DNA from: Scolanthus callimorphus
Lineage: Eukaryota > Cnidaria > Anthozoa > Actiniaria > Edwardsiidae
DNA: 64,000 nt
Direction: 5' to 3'
NCBI GenBank assembly: GCA_033964015.1
Contig: CM066913.1
Coordinates: 5,927,169-5,991,168 of the forward strand
A program made the translations under genes and the position numbers. The notes beneath the pieces were generated by a model. The model had not been told where the DNA came from. It saw only the letters and a list, made by a program, of their open reading frames with translations, and searched no databases. Positions 29,758 through 40,816 of this stretch are shown here, piece after piece; positions within the stretch are counted from its first letter, which is position 1, and each line of letters opens with the position of its first letter.

Positions 29758-29997
29758 TATTTCATTCTTGAATGAGGGTTTTGCTGGCGTAAGTTCTCAA
29801 TTTGTTTACCAACAACATTACGAGCAGCAGGGAAACAAATGGCCCAATATATTGGCAGGGTTGTCTGCATCCCACGATCCAATATTATGTGCGATCCACA
29901 TCAAATGCAGCCATCTTTCTATTTTATTTTCCTGCGACTGCGCTTTGGATGCTGTACGAAGCTTTTTTTTGGTCCTCGCCTCTAGATCATGGTGTGT

Positions 29998-30024
29998 GTG
30001 TGTGGGGGGGGGGGGGGGGGGGGG
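29998..30024. repeat. poly-G tract
   Basis: GTGTGTGTGTGG followed by about 20 G. Potential G-quadruplex. Confidence 0.9.
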
Positions 30025-30469
30025 TCCAGCTCAACATGCCAATTCAACTGTTCTATTGTTCTTCTAAGCGCAAGCGTTTCATCGATGCTCACAGTAGATA
30101 TTCAGTAATTTTCAAAACAGTTGAAGCGATAGATAGCACTTATGAAGATTAGAATCATTTTACACAACGAGAACCTCGATTTTTAAGGCGCATTTTAACA
30201 AATGTTACCGTTCAACATCATTGAATTAACGTATGGTTCGACACGAGGTTCAACCCGATTCAACTTTCCCAAAGTTATGTTATAGTGAGAAAAATGACAT
30301 ACATACAATTGAACAACGTTAAACATCGCTGAACATGCATTTAAAAATATTTACCGAGTTTCGTAGGGTTCTGAAAGCTTGTTCATGAAGAATGATTGTT
30401 AATAAATATTCAGAAATGTTGATTCAAATGTGGAGTTGGTTTGGCCCAGCCTTACACGCTTACAATAGC

Positions 30470-30690
30470 TGTATTCACACTAGAGACGAGTTTCTGTCTG
30501 TGACGAGTTTCTCGCCTTGAATATGGTTCCCAGTTCTTCTGTGATCACGTGAAAACAATTTTTTTGAAGGAGAAAGTTTAGACAGATAACAAGCAAGTGT
30601 TTCTGAGCAGAATTGACATAAAGCAGGAACTTTTCTGACGAGAAACTCATCTCAGACGAGTTTTCCGTCTCTAGTGTGAATACGGCTAGT
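30470..30690. mobile_element. MITE GTATTCACACTAGAGACG
   Basis: GCTGTATTCACACTAGAGACGAG and CCGTCTCTAGTGTGAATACGGC, with inner GACGAGTTTCT repeats. Next to the putative CAPSL 5' exon. Confidence 0.75.
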
Positions 30691-30783
30691 CATTGGTAGT
30701 TAACCTTCAGAACCTTCCTGGTGAAATGATAAGCTACTTACCTATCTAAACTCTGAGCAAGAAAAGCAAAAACTTAAGCTTAC

Positions 30784-30850
30784 CTGAGAGTCCTGAACAG
30801 TGTGAGCAAATCGTGAGTGTTCAAAACAAACCAGACCACGGAATGAAGTA
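30784..30850 (-). other. CAPSL: candidate 5' UTR exon of CAPSL copy 1
   Basis: Donor TCTCAG|GTAAGC at 30784 faces the acceptor at 28390. A second good donor (AGATAG|GTAAGT) lies at about 30743. The upstream end is arbitrary; transcription start not visible. Inference from splice signals only. Confidence 0.35.
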
Positions 30851-31060
30851 TAGGTGTGTGTTGTAATACTCGAGGACCTAATGGTCTTCACGGTTGAATG
30901 CACCAGCAGAGTCACATGCATTTGAATATGAATGACCCTTTTGTTTTATTATGGCCCTTCTACAACAACAACAAGGGGAGTTTGCAGGTGTTGCGTGACA
31001 TTTTTGATCGTGATCCTAATAAAATGAAAATACCATATTTGAAAAGAGCTTGCCGAAATC

Positions 31061-32324
31061 ATAGGCTTCCCAGGATCATTGAGCGAACTTTAGAGTTGAT
31101 AGTTTGCAGTTTTATAGTGTCGCAGTGTGAAGTTTGACTGAGTTCGATGAGCGCTAAAATATGAGTACCTACGAAAAATAAAAAAGTTTTAAAAATACCC
31201 TATCTAGTCCTTTAGTACTTTAATAAATCACTACTAGCATTTATTCGGTCAGAAATACAATTTTAAGCGAGTTTTAACCAATTTTATTGTCACCTTTCAC
31301 ACTACTATAATATGTTCTGGAAGGCTACAAACTGCAAAATTCCGAACGCTCAGCGATCCACAAATTTCCCTCGATTTTTTCCCAAAAATCATCGTCGCTT
31401 GCTCAAACAAACCGCGCATAATAAAAGTACAACTATTCAGCATTCTTGTTTACCCTTTCGTGGAAATCAAACCCTCTCTGAATGATATAAATGGCGAATC
31501 TTTTCAGCCTCGTCCATTCGTCCTGAGAGCAATGGCGGCCCCACCAGTAAAGTCCGTGACAAAACACAAACCGTTGAGACATTTTTTCTCCAGTCGAGGG
31601 GTGGGCCAGACATTGTCTCAGGCTCTAGTCACTTCCCGTCCTAGACCCGGTAACACGTTTTTGCGCGTGATCGTTGGATTTGAATCAATCAACTCTATCT
31701 CGCCGGTCACGCATTCGCGCGCAACAAAAGTTTTACCGGGTCTAGGACGGGAAGTGACTAGAGCCTGAGACAATGTCTGGCCCACCCCTCGACTGGAGAA
31801 AAAATGTCTCAACGGTTTGTGTTTTGTCACGGACTTTACTGGTGGGGCCGCCATTGCTCTCAGGACGAATGGACGAGGCTGAAAAGATTCGCCATTTATA
31901 TCATTCAGAGAGGGTTTGATTTCCACGAAAAAGGTAAACAAGAATGCTGGATAGTTGTACTTTTATTATGCGAGGTTTGTTTGAGCAAGCGACGATGATT
32001 ATTGGGAAAAAATCGAGGGAAATTTGTGGATCGCTGAGCGTTCGGAATTTTGCAGTTTGTAGCCTTCCAGAACATATAGTAGTGTGAGAGGTGACAATAA
32101 AATTGGTTAAAACTCGCTTAAAAGTGTATTTCTGACCGAATAAATGCTAGTAGTGATTTATTAAAGTACTAAAGGACTAGATAAGGGTATTTTTCAAACT
32201 TTTTTATTTTTCGTAGGTACTCATATTTTAGCGCTTATCGAACTCAGTCAAACTTCACACAGCGACACTATAAAACTGCAAAATATCAACTCTAAAGTTC
32301 GCTCAATGATCCTGGGAAGCCTAT
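31061..32324. repeat. long near-perfect palindrome, arms about 592 bp
   Basis: 31061-31652 recurs inverted at 31734-32324 with about 81 bases between and only scattered differences. Both arms carry the same frame with ATGGCGGCCCCACCAGTAAA (MAAPPVKSVTKHKPLRHFF). The frame is a consequence of the duplication and has no recognised homology. Confidence 0.9.
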
Positions 32325-32361
32325 GCCGAAATTAGAAAAAGCCGAAAATTTGAGCTGATTT

Positions 32362-32508
32362 GGATGGCGGTTAGCTCAGAGAAGACCCTGGGCGAGGCTG
32401 AGTCACATGACCGTTTCGAAACAAAGGACAAACCTCATTCTCATGTCCTCAAACAATAGTCACGTGACTCAGCCTCCCCCAGGGTCTTCTCTGAGCTAAC
32501 CGCCATTT
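32362..32508. repeat. hairpin AGAAGACCCTGGG, copy 2
   Basis: GGATGGCGGTTAGCTCAGAGAAGACCC...GGGTCTTCTCTGAGCTAACCGCCA; family of 16815-16933. Confidence 0.8.
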
Positions 32509-32552
32509 TGAAAAACGACCGAGAAGACCCTTGGGACGAGGTTGGATGTCGG

Positions 32553-32873
32553 GAGGATAACAATGGGTCAGTTTCAACACATTGCAGTTTAATTTGAAGG
32601 AGTTTCAGGCACTTTTCGGGTAAATAAAAAGCTCATTCCCGGAATTTTACCAATTAACTCGGATCAAAGTATTTTGTTGTCGAAAAAATTTTCGATGAAA
32701 TCAAAGCTACGATGGGGTGGGGTTTTGACCTAAAGCACCATGCTATACTTTGATGCGAGTTAATGGGTAAAATTCCGGGAATGAGCTTTTCATTTACCCG
32801 AGAAGTGCCTGAAACTCCTTCAAATTAAACTGCAATGTGTTGAAACTGACCCATTGCTATCCTCCCGACATCA
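32553..32873. repeat. 321-bp palindrome
   Basis: GGGAGGATAACAATGGGTCAGTTTC.. to ..GGAATTTTACC at 32553-32655 recurs inverted at 32764-32873. Confidence 0.85.
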
Positions 32874-33498
32874 TCCACAGAAAGCCACCATCTTGGAATT
32901 GACCAAAGTGTTCGGGAATTTCCGACGATCGGTCGGCCGACCATTTCCAAAGAGAGGGGGTTTTGAGATATAGCATCTAGTATCTTCCCGCACAATCTCG
33001 TCCCCAGAGCCCTCGTATCTTTTAGGCCAGCGCCAAGATACGAAATAATCAAGTCGTGCAAGTCGTGCGACGATTTTCATTGGCTCGTCATTCCTCTCCA
33101 CTGCCCATGCGCGCGATTTGAATTCGGAGGAAATCTAACAGAAAAATTTAAACACTTAGCTGGGAATACTGTACAGTATAGCGAATATCAAAAGCTTCGC
33201 AAAACTCATTAAATAACAAAGGGCACATGGCCGCCAACAAAAGAAAATTGTGTCGTCTTTTCAAACTTGAATTTTGAGATGTTCCACTTCCACTACATGG
33301 ATTTTTTATGATTTTTAGTAGGTTTGTTGGGTTGACTTTATGGCCCTAAAACCGTTGAGAAACTTTCTGTTGCAATTAGTTGGGGGTCATTTCACAAAAT
33401 GACTGGACTACCAGTGCGCGGTCTCGGACAGTCTGCAGCCCTGAGCAGACTAGCGCTTCATGATCATACGATAGCGATAGCGATCTTATAATGATACG

Positions 33499-33870
33499 TA
33501 GCGCTTCCTCACACACTCGACGAGGTTGCTCAAGTATTCAGGCAATCCAGACCACACCGGGGACGCGTACTCCAGGATGGATCCGATGAGTACACTGTAT
33601 ACCTGAACAACCTCTCGCGAGTTGCCAGAGCCGACTTCATAAGCACTGGAAGAGCATAGAGTCGCTTGCGCGCGCGCTTGACAATATATTCGCACTGGTC
33701 GTTCCAAGATAAACCAGACACCCCAAGAACTTTATGGGATGAGATCTGATAGAGCCGTTGATGTAAACGGGAGGTAGGAAAAGGCTTATACTTGAGGAAG
33801 TCAATAAGCATGTCCTTGCATTTAGAGCCATTTAAGCGCATGCCATGTTCCGTAGCAAAACTACTAACTT
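33499..33870 (-). pseudogene. fragment of a non-LTR retrotransposon reverse transcriptase
   Basis: Minus-strand frames read HGMRLNGSKCKDMLIDFLKY, SHKVLGVSGLSWNDQCEYIV and KRARKRLYALPVLMKS, then after a one-base shift VVQVYSVLIGSILEYASPVW and LPEYLSNLVECVRKR. These are the thumb/connection motifs of CR1/L2/Jockey-type reverse transcriptases (KCK.L.IDF, KLLGV.LS.DL.W, RLY.L, Y...IRS.LEYA.PVW...LP..L...IE..QKR). Only this C-terminal piece remains, with at least one frameshift and an upstream stop (TAG near 33875). The catalytic YADD region is absent. No associated exons. Confidence 0.8.
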
Positions 33871-34057
33871 CCTAGCCTTTCACCACAGGTAGCCCTAGCC
33901 CGCCCTTCTTTAGCCCACTTTTTCTCCAGTTCCTGTTTTTTAGCGATTTATACGCCTGCGGAGGAGGCTACACAATGCAGCTCTTTCGCCTTCGTGACTC
34001 CAGAATCAACGGGCACACAACGACACCCTCCTCGCCAACGATAAGCGTAGAGCAAAG

Positions 34058-34098
34058 CCCCCCCCCCCCCCCCCCCCCCCCCCCGCCCCCCCCCCGCC
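34058..34098. repeat. poly-C tract
   Basis: About 27 C, one G, then more C, flanked on both sides by copies of CGCCAACGATAAGCGTAGAGCAAAGCCCC. Confidence 0.9.
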
Positions 34099-34188
34099 AA
34101 CGATAAGCGTAGAGCAAAGCCCCTCCCCTCCCCCTCGATTAAACGAAGAGCGAGCAAAGCTACAGGTCTTTTCTGAATCGCTGCAGTC

Positions 34189-34945
34189 TAGGCACAGACA
34201 GATTCTGCTCAAAAATTGCTCAAAAGTTGCCCCCAAAACCCTCAAAAGTTGCTCAAATTCTGAAAAAGTTGCTCACATAATCAAACAAGTTGCTCCCCAA
34301 TAAGAGCATTCCTTCACACTTGTCGTCTGATATATTTAAAAAATGACAAAAGAGTCATGTTCACGTGCACTCAACTCAATATCTACAAAAAGATCAAGCA
34401 ATTCTAAACACCATCCGGCATAATCATACTAATCAATACGGTTGATTAATTAAAAAGAGACTCACTTGCCGTTTGAGGTATCAAACTCATACAAAATACA
34501 ATAATAGCTGCTACTATTTTTGAAAGAAGACTATAACAAATAAGGAAGTCCCGTCAGGTTCTGTTCCATTCTGCCCAATTTTCTCTAGCAAGTTGAATAG
34601 GGTTCCGCCAGTTTTGCTTCTGCTCTATATTTGGAATAACACAGGATACCCAACGAGACATCCATATATTGAAGAGACCTCTGAGCACCCAAGACGAAAA
34701 AGTGATTTTTAAAAAAACAATTTTATTTCATTTTTTTTTTTTTTTTTTAGCAAGATTTTTCGTTCTGTGTTTGATTTGAAATGGCAAAATGTATCACAAT
34801 TGCCATTCTGTTGTGAAAATTTGCTCGTAAATACCGGAAAATCAAAAAAGTTGCTCATAGTTGAAAAAGTTGCTCAGAATTGAAAAAGTTGCTCAAAACT
34901 GAAAAAGTTGCTCAAAAGTTGCCGAGCAGAATCTGTCTGTGCCTA
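34189..34945. mobile_element. 757-bp hAT-like element with perfect 8-bp duplication
   Basis: TIR TAGGCACAGACAGATTCTGCTC, perfect at both ends; CTGCAGTC flanks it at 34181-34188 and 34946-34953. Subterminal arrays of (A)AAGTTGCTCA in both ends. Eight-base duplication and TAGG start fit the hAT superfamily. No transposase. Confidence 0.85.
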
Positions 34946-34950
34946 CTGCA

Positions 34951-35402
34951 GTCTCGTACCCAGACGCTTTAAAGGTTTTTTAGGACGCGCAAAGAATTGT
35001 GGGATAGCTTTAGCAGGGCGCGCAGAGAATTATGGATAGTTCTAACAGGGCGCGCAGTGTTATGGGATGTGCGCTCAAAGCTGCGTCGCCAAATTCATAA
35101 CTTTTGCGTCTTTTCCTCTATTGTTATCATTCTTTTTTCAAATCCTACTTTAATGATGTATAGAAAAGTTAATAACAACCGATCTTCATGAAAACATTTT
35201 TACAAGTCACAATCTAAATTTTTGTGGGGCCCTAAATAAATTTCATATTCAGGAAAAGACGCAAAAGTTATGGCCTTGAGTTTGGCGACGCAGCTTTGCG
35301 CTCAGGGCACAGTTGGGTGCATTTTGAATTTCAAATGAGTCACCTTAAATAGAGAAATCATCGCGAGAGACGCAAAAAAAAAAACGTCTGGGTACGGGAC
35401 TG
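34951..35402. mobile_element. TIR element TCTCGTACCCAGACG
   Basis: CTCGTACCCAGACGCTTTAAAGG and CGTCTGGGTACGGGACTG; inner arms GCTGCGTCGCCAAA..AACTTTTGCGTCTTTTCCT inverted at 35253-35305. The hAT-like element abuts or is inserted at its left end. Confidence 0.7.
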
Positions 35403-36537
35403 AAACTGCTGGGGAACAATTACCTGTTCCTTTCCACAGGAGCCGCAAGAGAATGTGGAATTTGCTTCAAATTTCCACAGAGGTTGTGCAGGAGTCTGGA
35501 ATTTCCAAAGGAGTAGAGCGATTTTTGAAAATTTGGAGTTCCTTTATAGGGGAGTACGGGTATTTTTTGGAAGATCCCAGTACCAAACAATTAGCAACAG
35601 CCACGTGTTGACATTTAAAGTTACAAATTTTAATGTCTTTTTAAAAACATAATAAATGTAGGCATTACAAAGTGTACTATTCTTAAAGCTACTTACATAA
35701 AGTAGTATACGTTTTGCCATAAAATTAGATTACAAAGTTCTTAAATACAGTAAAATACCTTTCTAGTAAAACAGTTTCTTCGGTTTGTTTAGTTTGTTAC
35801 CTTTAGAAAGAGCTTCAGTCAACCGCCATTTTGTCGGCCTAGAAAATTTCCAATTCGGAGAAAGTATCCATTTCCAACGGCTGTTTTAGGGATCATAGGG
35901 TAATATTTCATAACGTGCCAAACAGGCCATGGCATGTTGAAGGGCACGCATGACATCGCAAAAAATAAGTACAATAACTACAAAAAAGTGCACTGTCCGT
36001 TCGCTGAGCGCGCGCCATCTTGTCTTCTCTCCTCCTACCCCCTCCCCTTCGCCCGATTTTTGCGCTCGCCCCCGGGACCGCGCGCCTTTAAAATTCAAGA
36101 TGGCGCTCGATCAGCGCACGGTCCGGGTTTTCTGCGATAAAAATACCCAGTACCGCCTGCAAGCAGGCTATGAGCAATGTTGCAAAATTTCGTCGACTTC
36201 AGGCCACAGGCATTACAAATACTACTCTACTTAGTCTAATCCACTCTATGATTTGTAAATTAAAAAGCTAGTCGTAGCCGGGATTTGAGAAACTACTAGG
36301 GATTTCAACGAATCGTGAAACTCTCGTACTTTCAGGCTTTTCTCTGACTCTAAAACTCCATGGAAACGCTTGCTACGCAGGCTAGCTATGCAGGAGGCTA
36401 ACTAGAAGCAATGTGGGGCAGTGTCGGAAGCAGACCCTTAAGAAGGGGGATGGTTAGTACAAAGGATATACTACAGAGTTCAGACCAAGGGGGTGGCTAA
36501 TCTTAAGGTTTTACAAGAAATATGCGGGGATTCCACT
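35403..36537. other. gene-free stretch
   Basis: No supportable exon. 36003-36170 has a CCATCTTG..CAAGATGG inverted repeat ending in CGCCTGCAAGCAGGCTA, a solitary TAGCCTGC-type end. Remaining sequence unremarkable. Confidence 0.5.
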
Positions 36538-36880
36538 TAGACTGCTTGCAGCCCCTTCTTTGGCGAACGTCCGTAAATCGAGAGTAAAGTCCTAGTCCTA
36601 CATTGTAGTTTGTTTGCGCGCTCGTATTTCCAGCTCACGAGAGAGTCCTAGGTGTCAGATAACAAGCAACGCAAGGGGGAGATGCAGCCCCTTCTTTGGC
36701 GAACGTTCGTAAATCGAGAGTAAAGTCCTAGTCCTACGTTTGTTTGCGCGCTCGTATTTCCAGCTTACGAGAGAGTCCTAGGTGTCAGATAACAAGCAAC
36801 GCCACGGGGGAGACACGGACTCCCTTTCCTTTTCTCTCGATTTACGGACGTTCGCCAAAGAAGAGACTGCAAGCAGTCTA
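36538..36880. mobile_element. 343-bp TIR element with perfect 9-bp duplication
   Basis: TAGACTGCTTGCAGCCCCTTC and complement-type end GACTGCAAGCAGTCTA; flanked by GATTCCACT at 36529-36537 and 36881-36889 (9/9). Inside, an about 120-bp unit starting GCAGCCCCTTCTTTGGCGAA is tandemly duplicated. Confidence 0.85.
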
Positions 36881-37475
36881 GATTCCACTGTGTTAGTCGA
36901 TTGGACGTGAATCAAAGCTGAACATGGAGACTAGGTCTACAGCTATTGTAAACCACATTTTTTCAGGCCATGTTGGTGGGAAAGAACAAAGGAAAGATCA
37001 TTTGTTCCTTTGTTCTGTCCACCAACATGGCCACCGGCTTTTGAGATTTTATTCCCAAAGAAATAATTGCAAACCATCAATTCCCTCTTGATGTTCCACC
37101 CTAAGCTTTTGTTAGTAGTTCTCACCAATTCCCAATAAGCTAACAACAATTTTGAAGGCAATAGCTCAATAGGCCTAGCCCCCCTGATAAGACTGATTCA
37201 TGTCCATTTTGACAAATCATAACTTTTTCAGAACTTCTCAAGTAAGGTCGCCGCAGGATAAGCTTTTCAAAAACGTTTTTCGAATACGCTCTTCTGAACT
37301 GAAGATCTATCGTCTGGCATTCACTTGTTCCTAACAAACGTGCCATGATTTTGGAATGTACATTCGTATGACTAAGGGTTTTAAAAACAGCTAAAACATG
37401 ATAAAAGTGCTCAAATTTAGTTTAAAAAAAAAGTAAAATAAAGACGTTGTATATATGTTAAAGAGGTTTACAGTT

Positions 37476-37580
<105 letters not shown>

Positions 37581-37757
37581 TCAAAGCAATACCACTTTGG
37601 TTAACTAGTGGATGGAAGGAAAACGTCCGCTAAGCCTTATATTAAGGTTACGGACCACCTTCGTGTTACTTTTCCTTAAAACTGGCATAATTTCGCGAAA
37701 AAAGGCATGACATGTGATATCTCGCTTCTTGACGTCAACCCCGGACGCATACAACGT

Positions 37758-38342
37758 AAGGCCTAGTTTATACATCGTATTTCGGACACATTTACTTCAA
37801 ACGAATTTAATTATCGCAATTAAATTCGTCTGAAATGCGACGTATAAAACGAACTTAAAAAGGTCGAAAATTAAATTCGTCCAAGACATTGTATCCGTCG
37901 ACCCCGGACGTATACAACGTATGTAATACGTCTTTGTTTTATTTTATTCGTTGTATACAACAAACCTCAATTTTATACGTCGCACAGACGAATTTAATAG
38001 CCCATTTCGCGGTTAAAAATTGATTATTTGAGAAGGCCTGTAATATACACCAAAGAGAGGCTCAGGCGGGCAATGTTTCTCTGTGGACATTGCTTCCCTT
38101 TGCCAAAATGGCAACTAGTGAGGACATTAGTGGCGAATATGAAAATTTCTCAACTTTTCTTCCGCCATATTTGAACAACAGGCGCGCTTGAACAATCATT
38201 GCCCGCTTGAACAATCATTGCCCGCTTGAGACTCTCTTTCGTGTAAAACACAGGCTTCCCAAAGTGCCGCGTTTTTAACCGCGAAATGGGCTATTGATCA
38301 ATTATATTCGTCTAATTAAATGCGACGTATAAAACTAGGCCT
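37758..38342. mobile_element. TA-flanked TIR element AGGCCTAGTTTATAC
   Basis: TA-AGGCCTAGTTTATAC and GTATAAAACTAGGCCT-TA. Contains an inner inverted repeat ATAGCCCATTTCGCGGTTAAAAA/TTTTTAACCGCGAAATGGGCTAT (37998-38020, 38271-38294), probably a second nested element. In the intron of CAPSL copy 2. Confidence 0.75.
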
Positions 38343-38594
38343 TAGTGAGTTGCCTTTCCGTTGCGTATTGAATTCAAGCTTCGAGACTTCCACGTAAGTG
38401 AATATCACTTCTTTCGATTTTGACTACGTTTTACCATGGGTGAGATGTGTTCTAAAAAACATGTCTAGGATTCTACTCACAATAACTGTGAGAAAAAACT
38501 TTGAAGAACACTTATTCTTGAACCACAAAATATATCTTGTTGGTACCACATCATTTTGAGCAAGTTGTAAAAGGACCTTGACTGTGGGACCTAC

Positions 38595-38708
38595 CTTCCC
38601 ATCCTTGGCACTATCATCGGGTCATATGACTTCAGGAAGACCTCAAAACATTTCTCTCGTGTCCATTCCCCACTCATATACTTTGGATGATTCTTAACAT
38701 TGTATACT
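38595..38708 (-). CDS. CAPSL: CAPSL copy 2 exon 5, reading frame broken
   Basis: Acceptor CTAG, donor AAG|GTAGGT, 114 nt. Reads VYNVKNHPKYMSGEWTREKC to FLKSYDP in one frame, then DDSAKDGK in the frame of the last exon. Confidence 0.8.
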
Positions 38709-39097
38709 CTAGATAAAGAAAAAGCGAAAATAAAACAGCGTACCATGCATGTTAAAACTGTTAAAACATAATTCCATTATCAAAATATATTTTGCCAAAT
38801 AATGAATTAGAACAGTCAGGGCCTTTTAAATAGGAGCGTTCCTCTCTGGTATTACCCTATTGATAAGCCGTTTTGACAGACATGGTTATTTTTAGAATGG
38901 TTTTACCACTAATAGTTAGGCTTATTTTATAAACATCAGTGAAGTACCAAGGTATCTCTCGCGTGAAAAAATGAAAAAATCTTTACACTGTGAAGATATG
39001 ATATTTATCTTCACTCTTTGCAGTGAAGATAAAACACATAGATTTCTACTTTTCAGATTTTCGTAAAATTTCACTGATGTTTATATAATAAACAGAA

Positions 39098-39234
39098 CAT
39101 TACATGGCCGCTTGGAGATACGAATTTTATCTTCTCGTGTTAAAATTTATCTCACTCGTTCGCAGCGCTCCCTCGTGAGATAAATTTCCAAAACTCGAAG
39201 ATAAAATTCGGATCTCTCCGCGCGGCCATGTAAT
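39098..39234. repeat. palindromic element ATTACATGGCCGC
   Basis: ATTACATGGCCGC..GAGATACGAATTTTATCTTC and its inverted copy ending GCGGCCATGTAAT, core TTCGCAGCGCTCCCTCGTGAGATAA. A related hairpin is at 57255-57395. Confidence 0.75.
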
Positions 39235-39280
39235 ATCCTCTATTTTCTGTTTTCTAGCCAATCAAATTTGTTTTAATATA

Positions 39281-39316
39281 TAGATTTAGGCACTGCCTAA
39301 AAGCGGAGCTCCCAGT
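39281..39316 (-). repeat. GGGAGCTCCGCTTTTAGGCAGT repeat end
   Basis: Reverse complement of the 40-bp block at 17174-17213; a variant is at 47350-47390. All continue with CTAAATCTATATATTA, an element end seen three times in the window. Confidence 0.7.
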
Positions 39317-40629
39317 CAGTTAAAGTTCATTTTTAAAGTTCAATGTCATCGTTGACGTCTCTATGATGCGCTCATCACGAGACCACTTCGTTGCAGTTCC
39401 TCTGGTGACCTAGACAATTCTTGGTTGTCTTCCCTTTACGAGATTTGAATTGATGACGTGGGGGGCAGGAGCTGTTTTTTTTTTTTTGGTTCGGATTATT
39501 TTGGATCATGTGCATTTATATACATTGCTTCGTTCTATTAACCATTTAACAATTGATGTTAAGCCTCATTTTAAGTTCGAGGTCATGTTGCACTCCGATA
39601 ACTATTGCTCATAGCATATTCCCTAGTATAGGTAGGTTAGAACAATTGTCTGTCAACAACGATGTGTCCCTCAATAGAAGAAAACAGATTTAAAGTCGAA
39701 GAAGCTGGCTCAGTGAAAAGATTGGATCACAACGCGAAAAGCATTCCAAAAAAAAATTCCAAAAATTGCATATCCGTCGTTCAAAAGCATCTGGTCGATC
39801 GTAATTGACAGTATTACCGTGACTAATCCAGCCTTGTAACAGCAAATTTCACACAAAGACATTGATTTAGAGTCGGGGCAAGTGGCTCAGTGAAAATTAC
39901 TACCACAGCTTCATCTGCTATTTGTTCTGTGCGTTCTTTCGGCTCGGTTTTGTGTTGGATGAGCCATGGGCGACAGGATAAGTCGAGAAATTAAAGGGTG
40001 GAATATACAATGCAATAAAAAGCTACCTAATATACTTTTGACTGCTTTAAAGATGTCAAAAACGAATGTAACATTATTTTGTTATATGGATCCCACTTGA
40101 GAAGGGGGAAAGGAATCTGTGATGGGCTCATATCAGGTAATCATGTTATTTTCTGTCATCAATGGAGGAAAACAGAAACAGCTCAACTACGGAAACACTG
40201 CTGAACTCTGGGGAAGATAAATATCCAAAGTGAAATCAAATATAAAATATCCATGTTCTGGTGGATCAAGCACTAGAAAGATAAACTAAAAGTGCATGAA
40301 AAGCTACCAACTGTGTTTGTCTCTCCGTTAGTCAGTTTGCAATTTGTACAGTTTTAAGATAAATTAAGATAAATTCATTGGCTGACGAATGAATTCCATG
40401 AGACATTTCACTCGAAAAATGATATATCGTTTTTCAAGTGAAATTTAACATGTTATTCATGAGTTAGACAATTAATTTTTCTTTAATTCTTAAAGCAAGA
40501 AATTTAGATTCTGATTTTTTTTTTCAAGCGTGCGCTAGTTTTCATTGAATTCAGGGTCAGGTTGCCCGAAAGTGGTTTGGCACTAATTCAGGATTAATTA
40601 CCATTGTTCAGAACTAAAGTTTAGGTCAA

Positions 40630-40795
40630 GGCTAAAAGGGATGACTCAGAAGGACCTGATTAATAATTCATAGGCTTCACGGTAGAACGAAGCTACATAT
40701 GCCATGTTATGCCATAGTTATGCCGTAGCTTCGTTCCTATTGTTTGTCCTATGAATTATTAATCAGGTCCTTCTGAGTTATCCCTTTTAGCCATG
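40630..40795. repeat. palindrome GGCTAAAAGGGATGACTCAG
   Basis: GGCTAAAAGGGATGACTCAGAAGGACC..ATTCATAGG arms of about 46 bp; loop contains a second palindrome GAACGAAGCTAC/GTAGCTTCGTTC. Confidence 0.8.
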
Positions 40796-40816
40796 ACCGC
40801 TGGTTTAAGGACGGTG

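Noticed and set aside
31460..31941. Two about 105-codon frames in opposite orientation with the same sequence
   Set aside because: They are mirror images caused by the palindrome; no independent evidence of coding.
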